A stretch of DNA of 64,000 nucleotides from an uncultured Bacteroidota bacterium (GCA_900696575.1 CAADHD010000025.1:21753-85752); one strand, 5' to 3'; counted from the first letter of the stretch, positions 43,924 through 54,893 are shown. Numbers and translations are program-made. Notes: generated by a model not told the origin, from the letters alone.

Positions 43924-46900
43924 TTATTTCTGAGCTGTAATCTGATCAGAAAGCTGTACTTTCTCCAATTTCTTTTTCAGAAAAGCGGCAAGCTGCGAAT
44001 GGTACTGTTCTTCTTCAATTATCGTATCGTTGTTGCTTCCTTCCACCTGAACCACTTCAATTTTTCCATTCACCCATTTCTTCCAGCCTATGGTTTCATC
44101 ATAAAATTCAGGATCTTCCACAAGGCCGCCCGCCCGCACTATGAATACATCTCCCTTGTATTTTGCGGCTGGCTGATAGGCCATAAGTGCCAGCGTATGA
44201 ATGACCCGGATGTCTTCCTGGTTTTCTGAAACCTGAGGAGCATCATCGGCTTGCTTCTTAGAAAAAATTCCGAGTGCTTTGTCTTTTATTTTCTTACCGA
44301 GATTCAGGTTTTTCTCGAGAGCATAATTCAGTTTTTCGGATAAATCCATTTTGAAAAAACGCTCAAACCCTTTAGTCATTCGGTACAGTTTCTGATTTTC
44401 GAGCGGTGCATAATTATTCACCATGAAAAGAAGAGCAGTTTTCTCACCACGGGCTTCTAACTGCAGCGCCATTTCGAAAGCAGCCGTACCGCCATAGCAC
44501 AAACCCACAAAGTGATAAGGGCCATGAGGTTGTATTTTCTTTATTTCCTCAATGTAATAGGCTGCCTGCTCTACAATGTTACGGTGAGGGGTTTGTTTCG
44601 GGTCAAGCGCTTTGGGCTGTATGGCATATACCGGCTGATCATCGGACAGGTATTTTTCAAGCACTTTCCAGCGATAGATGTTTCCATTGTGCATGTGAAG
44701 GCAGAAGAGCGGAGGTTTGTTTCCTCCTTTACGAAACATGACTACCGGTTTCCAATCAAGGTTTGATCCTTCGTTATCTATTACCGAAGCAAGTTCTTTT
44801 ATAGTAGGCGCTTTGAATAAGGTCTGCAAAGGCAGCTTTACACCTAATTGTTTTTCCAGTTCAATAAACATTCTGACCCCAAGCAGTGAATGCCCGCCAA
44901 TGGTGAAGAAGTTATCATTAATACCGAAGCGGTCGTGATTCAGAATGGTTTTCCAAATGTCTTTCAGTTTCTCCTCTGTGATGGAAAGCTGCACAAAACT
45001 CATGTCTTCTTTTGAATTATCGGTAACAATAACCGGAGGCGGAAGCGCCTTGCGGTTAATTTTACCATTGGCATTCAGAGGCATCTGATCCAGAATCATG
45101 AATACCTGCGGTATCATGTAATCAGGTACGCTTTGTTTCAGATGATTTCTTAGCTCATCAATGATGTTTTCTGTTTTGTCTTTCAGTGTGAGATATGCCA
45201 CCAATTGCTGATCGCCATTTTCGTCTTTAAAAACTGTAACCAGCAAATCCATAATTGCCGGATGACTGTGCAATACATTTTCAATTTCCTGAAGTTCGAT
45301 TCGGAAACCACGCACTTTAACCTGAAAATCCAGGCGTCCTAAAAATTCAATGCGTCCGTCAAGCTTATAACGGCAGAGGTCGCCTGTTTTGTAAAGACGT
45401 GCACCTTCTACAATGCTGAAGGGGTTTGGTAAAAATCGCTCAGCTGTTAAATCGGGGCGGTTGTAATATCCTTTAGCCAATCCGTCACCTCCAAGATGCA
45501 ACTCTCCGGCAACACCAATGGGAACGGGCTGAAGGTTTCTGTCAAGAATGTATGCCTGTGTGTTGGGTAACGGCCGGCCGATAGTGGGTGTGTCGTTTTT
45601 CTGGCGAAGATTCCATACAGAAGTATAGGTATCTTCAGTAGGTCCATACAAATCATAAACTTTCTTTACAGAAGTTTTATCGTAAAGTTCGTTCACTAAT
45701 TCCGTAGTGAGTAATTCACCGCCAAGCAAAATGGTTTTAATAGTTGGAGGGTAGCCATTGGGCATTTTTAGCAATTCGGCAGCAGCCGATGGAACGGAAC
45801 TAAGCATGGTTACACGGGCTGTACCCGGTAAGTAGGCCAAGTCAATGGCATTGTTTACAAGAACTAATCTGCCGCCATGAGTGAGTGTAAAGAAAATTTC
45901 AAAAACAGACGGATCAAAAGTAATAGAAATAGAGCCAAGCACACCTGAAATTTCTTCTTCTGAGTAAAGATTCTTCGCCCATTGAAAGAATGAAATCACG
46001 CTGTGATGCATAACAGCAACACCTTTGGGACGGCCGGTGCTACCCGAAGTGTAAATGATGTAAGCCAGGCGGTATTCATCATTTTCAATACCGGTATTAT
46101 TATCTGATTGCTTTTCAATCAACTGTTTTGTTTCATCAGGAAAAATTTTCTCAGCATTTATTGTTTTAAGTTTTTCTTTCTGATCGGATTGCGTGACGAT
46201 GAAATTGCAAGATGATTCCTGTAGAATAAAAGCTATTCTGTCTGCAGGATAATCAGGAGTCATTGGGATGTAAGCACCACCGGCTTTGAGAATGGCAAAG
46301 AGGGTAATAACCAAATCAGGAGTTCGGTCAAGCATTACAGCGCATAACATTCCCGGTTTAAAACCTTTTGAAATGAGGTAATGGCTTAGCTGATTGGCAT
46401 GGCGGTTTAATTCAGTATAAGTAAGTGTTTTGTTTTGATGCCACAATGCTTCGGCATCGGGTGTACGCAGTGCCTGTTCTTCAAAAAGGGAATGGATGGT
46501 TTTGTTTACCGGTAAATCAACAAAGCTGCTGTTCCATTCAACAATCACTTTGTGTAATTCCTCTGCAGGAAGTATCTCCAAAAATTTAATTGGCCGGGCA
46601 GGCTCGGAAGCAATGCTTTTTAAAACGGTGATGAACTCCTGCATCCGTAACTGCATCATATCCATATCAAACAATCCGGCATTGAAAGTGCATTCAAGAA
46701 GTATATCATTGCCATTGCCGGCACAGTTGATAAACCATTCGGAGTTTTCAAAAGCACGCGGATTAGTGATGAACTTAAGTTCGAGGCCATGAAAATCTAC
46801 ACCGTTGGTCATGCCCATATCGAGATTGAAAGCAGCAGACGAGAAAGGCACGCGCGATGGGTCTCGATCTAATTTTAATTCTCTTACCAAATCGCCTATT

Positions 46901-47943
46901 GTTATCCGCTGATGTTCTAATTGTTCAAGCAGCGATTGCTTTCTTTCTTTCAGGTATTCCGTAAAACTGAGATTGCCGTCAATGCGGCTTCGGATGGGGA
47001 TTACATTCACGCAATGCCCTACAAGATTTTCAAAACCTGAAACCGATTGACCGGCTGTAGGAAGTTGTAAAATTACTTCCTCAGAAGAGGTAAGCCGGTG
47101 AATGTAAATTTCAAATGCAGCAATCATCGTGTTTACGAAACTGCATCCTGCTTTTGCTCCAAGAGTTCTTAACTGGCGAATAATTGCTGCATCAAGCGGA
47201 ATATCCAACCGGTTAGCCTGATAAGTTCTAATAGCAGGCCTGGGTTTGTTGATTGGCAATTCAATAATAGGAACACAATCTTTAAATTCATTCAGCCAAA
47301 ACCTTAAATTATCTTGATATTCAGATGAATTGAGATATTCGGTTTCAGCTTTTGTAAATTCTTTCCATGAGTTGGCCGGAGGCAATCCATGATCAGTTCC
47401 GGTACAGAGTGCTGAATAAAACCTGCTAAGGTCAATCATGCATATTCCGATAGACCAGCCATCGCCAATAATGTGATGAAGGGTAAGGATTACCTGGTGT
47501 TTATCTTCACTTAATTTTACAACAGAAACCCTGATCAACGGCCCGTTGTAAATATCAAATTCATTATTTGCTTCGCTTTGAATAAGTTTATCAAGTTCCT
47601 GCTTGCGGGCAAGATCATTTAAACCGCTTAAATCAATCAACGGTACATCAATGGATAAATCAGGAGAAATGAATGCCGTAAGGCCATCATTACTGAAATA
47701 GCTTCGCAAGGCTTCGTGGCGTGCAATCAGTTGCTGTACGGCAGATTTAAAATGAAGAAAATTGAATGAGCCTGAAAGGATGAGCGAAACCGATTCATTG
47801 TATGAACAATTGGCTTCATGTCCGCCAATTATGATATTCGAGAAAATTTCCTGTTGGGGCGCTGTAGTATTTAATTTTAAAAATGTATCAGCAGAATCTT
47901 CAAAAGGGTTGAAGTCAACAGGAATAAAGTCAGGACTACTCAT
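43924..47943 (-). CDS. Single-module NRPS (C-A-PCP-TE)
   Basis: 1339-residue nonribosomal peptide synthetase. Condensation domain, residues 25-450, has the catalytic HHIIGDG at 156-162 and RHEALRSYF. Adenylation, about 480-965: LAYIIYTSGSTGRPKG, YGPTED, LYKTGDLCRY and NGKINRK. Carrier, about 985-1055: NDNFFTIGGHSLL with Ser1019. Thioesterase, about 1070-1325: GLCYGG with Cys1149 as nucleophile; the usual late His seems to be Asn1304. The module stands alone, so the acceptor side must be loaded by another protein, or it acylates an amino acid. PPTase and a BadF-like kinase follow. The product is unknown. Confidence 0.95.
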   Translation of the reverse strand: MSSPDFIPVDFNPFEDSADTFLKLNTTAPQQEIFSNIIIGGHEANCSYNESVSLILSGSFNFLHFKSAVQQLIARHEALRSYFSNDGLTAFISPDLSIDVPLIDLSGLNDLARKQELDKLIQSEANNEFDIYNGPLIRVSVVKLSEDKHQVILTLHHIIGDGWSIGICMIDLSRFYSALCTGTDHGLPPANSWKEFTKAETEYLNSSEYQDNLRFWLNEFKDCVPIIELPINKPRPAIRTYQANRLDIPLDAAIIRQLRTLGAKAGCSFVNTMIAAFEIYIHRLTSSEEVILQLPTAGQSVSGFENLVGHCVNVIPIRSRIDGNLSFTEYLKERKQSLLEQLEHQRITIGDLVRELKLDRDPSRVPFSSAAFNLDMGMTNGVDFHGLELKFITNPRAFENSEWFINCAGNGNDILLECTFNAGLFDMDMMQLRMQEFITVLKSIASEPARPIKFLEILPAEELHKVIVEWNSSFVDLPVNKTIHSLFEEQALRTPDAEALWHQNKTLTYTELNRHANQLSHYLISKGFKPGMLCAVMLDRTPDLVITLFAILKAGGAYIPMTPDYPADRIAFILQESSCNFIVTQSDQKEKLKTINAEKIFPDETKQLIEKQSDNNTGIENDEYRLAYIIYTSGSTGRPKGVAVMHHSVISFFQWAKNLYSEEEISGVLGSISITFDPSVFEIFFTLTHGGRLVLVNNAIDLAYLPGTARVTMLSSVPSAAAELLKMPNGYPPTIKTILLGGELLTTELVNELYDKTSVKKVYDLYGPTEDTYTSVWNLRQKNDTPTIGRPLPNTQAYILDRNLQPVPIGVAGELHLGGDGLAKGYYNRPDLTAERFLPNPFSIVEGARLYKTGDLCRYKLDGRIEFLGRLDFQVKVRGFRIELQEIENVLHSHPAIMDLLVTVFKDENGDQQLVAYLTLKDKTENIIDELRNHLKQSVPDYMIPQVFMILDQMPLNANGKINRKALPPPVIVTDNSKEDMSFVQLSITEEKLKDIWKTILNHDRFGINDNFFTIGGHSLLGVRMFIELEKQLGVKLPLQTLFKAPTIKELASVIDNEGSNLDWKPVVMFRKGGNKPPLFCLHMHNGNIYRWKVLEKYLSDDQPVYAIQPKALDPKQTPHRNIVEQAAYYIEEIKKIQPHGPYHFVGLCYGGTAAFEMALQLEARGEKTALLFMVNNYAPLENQKLYRMTKGFERFFKMDLSEKLNYALEKNLNLGKKIKDKALGIFSKKQADDAPQVSENQEDIRVIHTLALMAYQPAAKYKGDVFIVRAGGLVEDPEFYDETIGWKKWVNGKIEVVQVEGSNNDTIIEEEQYHSQLAAFLKKKLEKVQLSDQITAQK

Positions 47944-47959
47944 GAATTGATTTGGTTTT

Positions 47960-47967
47960 CAAAAATA
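47960..47967 (-). promoter_or_regulatory. Candidate -7 box (TATTTTTG) of the NRPS operon
   Basis: Minus-strand TATTTTTG matches TAnnTTTG, 16 bases before the NRPS ATG. No clean -33 TTG. The rest of the 271-base gap to the TPR gene holds only AT-rich sequence and the terminator at its far end. Confidence 0.35.
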
Positions 47968-48144
47968 AGATGGTTTGCTCTAAGCATATCGTTTTACAGA
48001 ATTGAATTATCAGAGTTACACAGTGTTTGAAAAACAGAAATATATGGTATGTATGAGCCATAATGATTACTCCCAATCAAAATATAATTAGCATTATGTT
48101 AAATGCAAATTTGCATGGGGCCATACACTTACATTGAGATGCTG

Positions 48145-48183
48145 AATAAAAACGAATGCACGAATTATTGTATTCGTGCATTC
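48145..48183 (-). terminator. Rho-independent terminator of the TPR gene
   Basis: A perfect 12-bp stem GAATGCACGAAT/ATTCGTGCATTC with six-base loop, followed on the minus strand by GTTTTTATT. It lies 31 bases past the TPR gene stop. Confidence 0.82.
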
Positions 48184-48214
48184 AAAGCGAAAGTACTTAA
48201 AAGCTACTCTCAAC

Positions 48215-49342
48215 TTATTTCAGAGCATCAAGTTCCATTTTAATTTTTTCGTATTTAACATTATCGCCAAGGCGGGCATACAATTGCTTAAGCGTATTTA
48301 AAGTATCCATGTCTTTCGGACGGATTTCTTTAGCCTTTTCAAGAAACGGCAACGACTCTTTAAATTTTTCATCAGCCTGTTTCTTCAATGCATCATACTC
48401 TTTCGCTTTTGCCGGTGGTAAATTGTTAGCTCTGTTTATCAATTCAGCGCCTTCATTAAAAAGCATTCCTCCAAGGTTGTAATGAGCATCAAAAAAGTTG
48501 GGATCAAGTTCAACGGATTTTAAATAATCTGCCTTGGCTTTCTGAATGTCCTTCTGTGTGCTGAAATTATTGGCGCGGGCATAATAAAGCTGTGCGTTTT
48601 TAGGGTCCTTATCAATGGCTGTTGTCAATGTTTCAATAGCTTCCTTTGCTTTATTGGTTGAGAGATAAATATTTGCTTCTTCAATAATCAATCCCAAGTC
48701 ATCAGGATAAATCTGCCTTCCCTTTTTAAGTGTTTCTAAAGCGCTTGCCGTGTCCCCTTCGGTTTTTTGAATTAAGGCATATTGATTATAGATACGCGGG
48801 CTGTCATACTTCATCTGGATAAGTTTTCCGAAGTACGTTTTTGCTTTAGCATAATCTTTTATTTTTTCGGCAGACAATCCGGCATTTAACATAGATAGAG
48901 AATCAGCCGGAACAATGGTCAGGAGAAACTCAAAAACAGCCAACGACTTGTCATACTCCTTTTTATTATAATGATTCACTCCTCTGCCAAATTCATTGGC
49001 GAAAAGGCTGATTCCTCGCAATGCCATATCTTCTGCATAATCAGAACTTTTATTGATTTCCATTGATTTTGCAAACGACTGCATGGCTAATCTGCAAGCA
49101 TCAGGGTACTTCTCTGTAAGTGCTGCATCACTGCAAATCTTATCATAAATCAAACCCCTGTAGTACCAGGTTTTTTCTTTGCCCATAGTCTGTTCATGCT
49201 TAATGGCAGCCTCAATTTCAGGAATTGCATCTTCTACTCTGTTATACTTGAAATAATTGTAGGCTGTCTGCACTTTAGTGTTCTGTGCATAACTATTGAA
49301 CGCCATCAGCATGAAAGCTGATATCAGGATTTTATTGATCAT
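48215..49342 (-). CDS. TPR-repeat protein, exported
   Basis: 375-residue protein with signal peptide MINKILISAFMLMAFNSYAQ and about eight tetratricopeptide repeats over residues 25-370 (such as AKEAIETLTTAIDKDPKNAQLYYARAN and IQKAKADYLKSVELDPNFFDAHYNLGG). The tail is Lys-rich. TPR arrays mediate protein interactions, in this case in the periplasm. It lies 57 bases downstream of gyrA but has its own promoter. Partner unknown. Confidence 0.88.
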   Translation of the reverse strand: MINKILISAFMLMAFNSYAQNTKVQTAYNYFKYNRVEDAIPEIEAAIKHEQTMGKEKTWYYRGLIYDKICSDAALTEKYPDACRLAMQSFAKSMEINKSSDYAEDMALRGISLFANEFGRGVNHYNKKEYDKSLAVFEFLLTIVPADSLSMLNAGLSAEKIKDYAKAKTYFGKLIQMKYDSPRIYNQYALIQKTEGDTASALETLKKGRQIYPDDLGLIIEEANIYLSTNKAKEAIETLTTAIDKDPKNAQLYYARANNFSTQKDIQKAKADYLKSVELDPNFFDAHYNLGGMLFNEGAELINRANNLPPAKAKEYDALKKQADEKFKESLPFLEKAKEIRPKDMDTLNTLKQLYARLGDNVKYEKIKMELDALK

Positions 49343-49362
49343 ATTTATAGTTGTTGGTTTGT

Positions 49363-49370
49363 CAAAAGTA
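49363..49370 (-). promoter_or_regulatory. Candidate -7 box (TACTTTTG)
   Basis: Minus-strand TACTTTTG fits TAnnTTTG and lies 20 bases ahead of the TPR gene, in the short gap behind gyrA. Confidence 0.4.
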
Positions 49371-49399
49371 AATTCAGTGTTTAACCGGATGATGAAGTT

Positions 49400-51940
49400 T
49401 TATTCGGTTAATGGAGTTATTTCTGAAGAGTTTCCGTCATGATTGTTTTCGTCTGAACCAGCATTTTCATCAGCCGGCAAGTCTGCTATGGCTTCTTCGC
49501 TGTAATCATCTACTTTGGCTACCGAAGCTATTTCATCGTCATCATCAAGTTTTATCAATCTTACACCCTGAGTGGCTCTTCCCATAACGCGTAAATCGCT
49601 TACAGGCATGCGGATGGTAATTCCGGATTTGTTGATGATCATCAGGTCATCCGATTCTTTCACTTCTTTGATGGAAATAAGATTTCCGGTTTTATCGGTA
49701 ATGTTCAATGTCTTAACACCCTTTCCTCCGCGGTTGGTTATGCGGTAATCTTCAAGATCTGAGCGTTTGCCGTATCCTTTCTCCGAAACTACCAGAATAT
49801 TTGCCTTAGGATCGCTGATGCAAACCATACCTATTACTTCATCGCTGGCATTATCAACTGTAATTCCTTTTACTCCTGTGGCATTTCTTCCCATAGGCCG
49901 AACGGTTTTCTCATTAAAACGAATAGCTCTTCCGCTTCTTACGGCAAGTATAATTTCATTGGTTCCATTGGTAAGTTTTGCTTCAAGCAAAGTATCGCCA
50001 TCCTGAATGTTGATGGCATTGATACCGCTCTGGCGCGGACGGGAGTATGCTTCAAGTGCTGTCTTTTTAATGGTGCCTTGCTTTGTACAGAGAATAATGA
50101 AATTATTATTGAGGTATTCTTCGTTTTCAAGATTGTCAACATTGATGAATGCTTTTACTTTATCGTTTGCATCTATGTTAATGAGGTTCTGAATAGCTCT
50201 TCCTTTACTAGTCTTTGTTCCTTCCGGAATTTCATAAGCACGAAGCCAGAAGCATTTTCCAAGCTCGGTAAAAAGTAATATGTAATTATGATTGGTTGCA
50301 ATGAAAAGATGTTCGATAAAATCTTCATCACGGGTTTCGCTGCCTTTTGAGCCACGGCCTCCCCTGCCCTGTTTTCTGTACTCGGTTAAAGGCGTACGTT
50401 TAATATAACCCATGTGAGAAATGGTAATTACCACGGCTTCGTCCTCAAACATATCCTCCATCGAAATCTCATCACCACTGTAAACAATTTCCGTTCTGCG
50501 GTTATCCCCGTATTTATCTCTGATTTCTTTGGTTTCATCTTTCAGAATCTCCATACGGAGTGCTTCATCATTCAAAATGCTGTGAAAGTATTCTATCAGT
50601 TTCATCAGTTCATTGTACTCTTCCTTAATCTTATCACGCTCAAGAGCCGTTAAGCGTTGCAATCTTAATTCAAGAATGGCTTTTGATTGAATTTCGGTAA
50701 GGTTGAAATTACCCATCAACCCTTCTTTTGCCTCATCAGGGGTTTGTGATTTGCGAATGAGGGCAATGATGGCATCGAGGTGATTTAAGGCAATGAGTAA
50801 GCCTTCAAGTATGTGCGCTCTCTTTTCTGCTTCGGCTAATTCAAACTGTGTTTTTCTGATAAGTACTTCATGCCTGTGGAAGATATAAAAGGCAATGAGT
50901 TCGCGCAGGTTAAGCAATACCGGTTTGCCATGCACCAAACAGATATTGTTTACGCTGAAGGTTGTTTGGAGAGAGGTATTCTTAAAAAGATGGTTCAGCA
51001 CTACGTTTGCATTTGCATCACGTTTAATTTCATAAACAATCCGGATGCCTCTGCGGTCTGATTCATCACGAATATCGCTGATGCCTTCAATCTTTTTCTC
51101 ATTTACCAGATCTGCAGTACGTTTAATCATCTCCGCTTTATTAACCTGATAGGGTATTTCGGAAACAATAATCCGTTCACGACCATTTTCCAGAGTTTCA
51201 ATTTCAGCTTTTGCACGCATCACAATTCTTCCTCTGCCTGTATGAAAGGCATCTTTTACTCCCTGATAGCCATAGATTATTCCACCGGTGGGAAAATCAG
51301 GAGCTTTAACAAACTTCATTAACTCCTCAATGGCTATTTCATTATTTTCAATGTAAGCAATTACAGCATTGGCTACTTCGGTTAAATTATGCGGAGGCAT
51401 ATTGGTTGCCATCCCAACAGCAATACCGGATGCGCCATTAATCAACAAATTAGGAATTCTGGAAGGAAGCACCGTTGGCTCTTCCAAAGTATCGTCAAAA
51501 TTTGCACGGAAGTCAACGGTATCTTTATCAATATCTGCTAACATTTCTTCGGCAATCTTTGTCAGCCTTGCTTCGGTGTATCGCATAGCAGCAGGGCTGT
51601 CGCCATCAATACTTCCGAAGTTTCCTTGCCCGTCAACCAATGTGTAGCGCAACGACCAATCCTGCGCCATCCGCACCATAGTATCATAAACAGAACCATC
51701 CCCATGGGGGTGATACTTGCCCAATACCTCCCCTACTATTCTGGCCGACTTTTTATACGGCCGATTGGATAGCACTCCCAGTTCCAGCATTCCGAACAGC
51801 ACCCTGCGATGCACAGGTTTCAGTCCGTCACGCACATCAGGCAATGCCCGCGAAACAATAACCGACATTGAATAATCAATGTAGGCCGTTTTCATTTCTT
51901 CCTCTATGTTGATTTTAATAATCTTTTCTCCTGTATCCAT
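49400..51940 (-). CDS. gyrA: DNA gyrase subunit A
   Basis: 846-residue type II topoisomerase subunit that cuts and rejoins DNA. The catalytic Tyr lies in [10 protein letters not shown] near residue 120; the wing is [17 protein letters not shown]. The GyrA-box-like [10 protein letters not shown] after about residue 530 marks gyrase rather than ParC, followed by the six-bladed C-terminal wrapping domain and an acidic tail. The Gly at residue 82 replaces the usual Ser of the quinolone-resistance region. Divergent from clpC over 276 bases. Confidence 0.96.
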   Translation of the reverse strand: MDTGEKIIKINIEEEMKTAYIDYSMSVIVSRALPDVRDGLKPVHRRVLFGMLELGVLSNRPYKKSARIVGEVLGKYHPHGDGSVYDTMVRMAQDWSLRYTLVDGQGNFGSIDGDSPAAMRYTEARLTKIAEEMLADIDKDTVDFRANFDDTLEEPTVLPSRIPNLLINGASGIAVGMATNMPPHNLTEVANAVIAYIENNEIAIEELMKFVKAPDFPTGGIIYGYQGVKDAFHTGRGRIVMRAKAEIETLENGRERIIVSEIPYQVNKAEMIKRTADLVNEKKIEGISDIRDESDRRGIRIVYEIKRDANANVVLNHLFKNTSLQTTFSVNNICLVHGKPVLLNLRELIAFYIFHRHEVLIRKTQFELAEAEKRAHILEGLLIALNHLDAIIALIRKSQTPDEAKEGLMGNFNLTEIQSKAILELRLQRLTALERDKIKEEYNELMKLIEYFHSILNDEALRMEILKDETKEIRDKYGDNRRTEIVYSGDEISMEDMFEDEAVVITISHMGYIKRTPLTEYRKQGRGGRGSKGSETRDEDFIEHLFIATNHNYILLFTELGKCFWLRAYEIPEGTKTSKGRAIQNLINIDANDKVKAFINVDNLENEEYLNNNFIILCTKQGTIKKTALEAYSRPRQSGINAINIQDGDTLLEAKLTNGTNEIILAVRSGRAIRFNEKTVRPMGRNATGVKGITVDNASDEVIGMVCISDPKANILVVSEKGYGKRSDLEDYRITNRGGKGVKTLNITDKTGNLISIKEVKESDDLMIINKSGITIRMPVSDLRVMGRATQGVRLIKLDDDDEIASVAKVDDYSEEAIADLPADENAGSDENNHDGNSSEITPLTE

Positions 51941-52035
51941 ATTTCTTGTAACGTCAGTTTTTTATGAGTAAGGATGCCATTCCGTCATTAATTACACCTG
52001 AAATGCACCGGTTTTGTCATTTTTTAAATGGCAGG

Positions 52036-52043
52036 CGAAAGTA
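52036..52043 (-). promoter_or_regulatory. Candidate gyrA -7 box (TACTTTCG)
   Basis: Minus-strand TACTTTCG differs from TAnnTTTG at one base and lies about 96 bases upstream of the gyrA ATG. Confidence 0.25.
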
Positions 52044-52138
52044 ATAATATGCTGGCATATTTTCTGACTTAATAAAGATGTTTATGCTTAATTTTGAATA
52101 CTACATCATTAGTTCAGTTTTAATGTTACCGGTGTTGA

Positions 52139-52146
52139 TAACTTTG
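52139..52146 (+). promoter_or_regulatory. Candidate clpC -7 box (TAACTTTG)
   Basis: TAACTTTG fits TAnnTTTG, giving a leader of about 65 bases to the clpC ATG at 52217. No CtsR-like or CIRCE repeat was seen in the leader. Confidence 0.4.
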
Positions 52147-52216
52147 AACAGTATAACAGCTGAAAATGCTGAACAAATTAGTGTATTTGACGTTTAAAAT
52201 CTAAAACATATCCAAC

Positions 52217-54778
52217 ATGGATTCAAAATTTTCACCACGAGTTAAAGATGTGATCTCCTTCAGCCGGGAAGAAGCCCTGCGCCTTGGCCATGATTTTATA
52301 GGAACCGAACATCTGGTTCTGGGCCTCATTCGCGAAGGAGAAGGAATGGCTATTAAATTCCTGAAATCTATGAGCGTGAATTTGCCGGAACTTCGTAAAG
52401 CCATTGAATCTGCACTGAAAACATCTGCATCCATCACAAACAATCAGGCTAATATCCCTTTGACCAAGCAAGCAGAAAAAGCTTTGAAGATTACCTATTT
52501 GGAAGCTAAAATTTTCAAAAGCGAATTGATTGGAACCGAGCATTTGCTGCTTGCCATATTAAAGGATGAGGACAGCACCATAACAAAAATTTTAAATCAA
52601 TACGGAATCACTTATGACATAATGCGTGAGGAGATGGATATGTTTCGCAGTGACTTTAAGTCAGAGGCTTCTCAGAATCCACCTGATGATGATCCATATT
52701 CCAAAGATGATGACGGGCCGAGTTTCAGTTCCTCAACTCCCAAAAAGATAGGGGATACAAAAAGCAAGACCCCGGTTCTGGATAATTTCGGACGTGATTT
52801 AACACGTGCTGCTGAAGAAGGCAAACTTGATCCTATTGTAGGACGTGAAAAAGAGATTGAACGCGTGTCTCAAATCCTTTCCCGAAGAAAAAAGAACAAT
52901 CCAATTCTTATTGGCGAACCCGGTGTAGGTAAATCTGCCATCGCAGAAGGCCTTGCCTTAAGAATTGTTCAACGCAAAGTTTCGCGCATCCTGTTTAATA
53001 AAAGAATAGTTACGCTTGACCTGGCTTCGTTGGTTGCAGGGACCAAATACCGCGGTCAGTTCGAAGAACGAATGAAAGCAGTAATGAATGAACTTGAAAA
53101 GTCGCCCGATGTAATTCTGTTTATAGATGAAATTCATACCATTATCGGTGCCGGAGGAGCTTCCGGATCGCTGGATGCATCAAACATGTTCAAACCTGCT
53201 CTTGCACGCGGTGAAATTCAATGTATCGGAGCTACAACGCTTGATGAATACCGTCAGTATATAGAAAAGGACGGTGCACTCGACCGCAGATTCCAGAAGG
53301 TGATGATTGATCCTACTTCGGTTGAGGAAACGATTGAGATTCTTAATAACATTAAAGATAAATACGAAGACCATCATCACGTAAATTATACACCTGAAGC
53401 CATTAAAGCATGTGTAACTCTTACCTCGCGATACATCACAGACCGCTTCCTGCCTGATAAAGCCATTGATGCATTAGATGAAGCCGGATCGCGTGTTCAT
53501 ATTTCCAACATCCATGTTCCACAGTCCATTATTGATCTTGAAAACAAATTGCAGGATATTAAAATTGAGAAAAACAAAGTGGTACGCAGCCAGAAGTATG
53601 AAGAAGCTGCCCGTTTGCGCGATACTGAAAAGCATTTGCAGGAACAATTGGAAGCTGCAAAGAAGCAATGGGAAGATGAATCAAAGACACAGCGATATAT
53701 TGTTGACGAAGAGAATGTGGCAGAAGTAGTGGCCATGATGAGCGGAGTTCCGGTACATCGCATTGCGCAGGCTGAAAGCACCCGTCTGATAAAAATGCCT
53801 GATGAATTGAAAGGCAAAGTAATCGGTCAGGATGACGCTATTAAGAAAGTAGTGCGTGCTATTCAGCGTAACCGCGCAGGATTAAAGGATCCAACCAAAC
53901 CTATTGGCACCTTTATCTTTTTAGGCCCTACCGGAGTCGGGAAAACAGAATTAGCTAAAGTACTGGCACGTTATCTTTTCGATTCAGACGATGCACTCAT
54001 CAGAATAGATATGAGCGAATACATGGAGAAATTTGCTGTGTCACGATTAATTGGCGCTCCTCCCGGCTATGTCGGTTACGAAGAAGGCGGACAGCTTACC
54101 GAAAAGGTAAGACGCAAACCGTATGCTGTGGTATTACTTGATGAAATTGAAAAAGCACATCCCGATGTTTTCAATTTGCTATTGCAGGTTCTTGATGACG
54201 GACAACTGACAGACAGCCTTGGCCGCAAGGTTGATTTTAAAAACGCCATTATCATTATGACTTCCAACATTGGTTCAAGGCAATTGAAAGATTTCGGAAC
54301 CGGTGTTGGATTTTCAACTCAGGCTAAGAAAGAACAGGCGGATGACCATGCTAAAGGTGTCATTGAGAGTGCTCTTAAGAAAGCATTTGCCCCTGAGTTT
54401 CTGAACAGGATTGATGATGTTGTAATCTTCAATTCGCTGAGTAAAGAAGATATTCATAAGATTATTGATATTGAACTGGCCCAATTGTACAAGCGTATTT
54501 CTGATTTGGGATATGCACTGCATCTGTCAGCCGAAGCCAAAGATTTTCTTGGCGAGAAAGGTTTTGATTCTCAATTCGGAGCCCGTCCGCTCAAGAGAGC
54601 AATACAGAAATATGTAGAAGACCCATTGGCCGAAGAAATAATTAAAGGCGAATTGACAGCCGGTGATGTGATCGAAATGAATTTTGATAAAGAGAATTCA
54701 ACACTGATTCCAAAAATTCTGAAAGCAACCGCTGCTGCTCCTGCACCTCCTAAAAGAAAAAAGAAAGAAGAGGGCTAA
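52217..54778 (+). CDS. clpC: ATP-dependent Clp protease ATP-binding subunit ClpC
   Basis: 853-residue Hsp100 unfoldase feeding substrates to ClpP. Two Clp_N repeats occupy residues 1-145 ([42 protein letters not shown]). AAA domain 1 holds [13 protein letters not shown] and [20 protein letters not shown]-like coiled segment ([21 protein letters not shown]) marks ClpC rather than ClpB. AAA domain 2 has [13 protein letters not shown] and [12 protein letters not shown]. The tail is Lys-rich. An acidic linker near residue 155 ([14 protein letters not shown]) is notable. ClpP is not in the window. Confidence 0.95.
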   Translation: MDSKFSPRVKDVISFSREEALRLGHDFIGTEHLVLGLIREGEGMAIKFLKSMSVNLPELRKAIESALKTSASITNNQANIPLTKQAEKALKITYLEAKIFKSELIGTEHLLLAILKDEDSTITKILNQYGITYDIMREEMDMFRSDFKSEASQNPPDDDPYSKDDDGPSFSSSTPKKIGDTKSKTPVLDNFGRDLTRAAEEGKLDPIVGREKEIERVSQILSRRKKNNPILIGEPGVGKSAIAEGLALRIVQRKVSRILFNKRIVTLDLASLVAGTKYRGQFEERMKAVMNELEKSPDVILFIDEIHTIIGAGGASGSLDASNMFKPALARGEIQCIGATTLDEYRQYIEKDGALDRRFQKVMIDPTSVEETIEILNNIKDKYEDHHHVNYTPEAIKACVTLTSRYITDRFLPDKAIDALDEAGSRVHISNIHVPQSIIDLENKLQDIKIEKNKVVRSQKYEEAARLRDTEKHLQEQLEAAKKQWEDESKTQRYIVDEENVAEVVAMMSGVPVHRIAQAESTRLIKMPDELKGKVIGQDDAIKKVVRAIQRNRAGLKDPTKPIGTFIFLGPTGVGKTELAKVLARYLFDSDDALIRIDMSEYMEKFAVSRLIGAPPGYVGYEEGGQLTEKVRRKPYAVVLLDEIEKAHPDVFNLLLQVLDDGQLTDSLGRKVDFKNAIIIMTSNIGSRQLKDFGTGVGFSTQAKKEQADDHAKGVIESALKKAFAPEFLNRIDDVVIFNSLSKEDIHKIIDIELAQLYKRISDLGYALHLSAEAKDFLGEKGFDSQFGARPLKRAIQKYVEDPLAEEIIKGELTAGDVIEMNFDKENSTLIPKILKATAAAPAPPKRKKKEEG

Positions 54779-54804
54779 ACTCCTTTAACGGCAACCACCT
54801 TGAG

Positions 54805-54829
54805 CGCCACAGTGATGTGGCGTTTTTTT
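54805..54829 (+). terminator. Rho-independent terminator of clpC
   Basis: CGCCACA-GTGA-TGTGGCG, a 7-bp GC-rich stem with four-base loop, followed by seven T, 27 bases after the clpC stop. Confidence 0.9.
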
Positions 54830-54893
54830 CTCTATGCCCAGATTGGCTTTCAGTACTTCTGATAAGCGTACCCTTACATTCGCAGCAATTTCC

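Noticed and set aside
52147-52216. CtsR or CIRCE-type operator in the clpC leader
   Set aside because: No matching direct heptads or long inverted repeat found; only the -7 box is supported.
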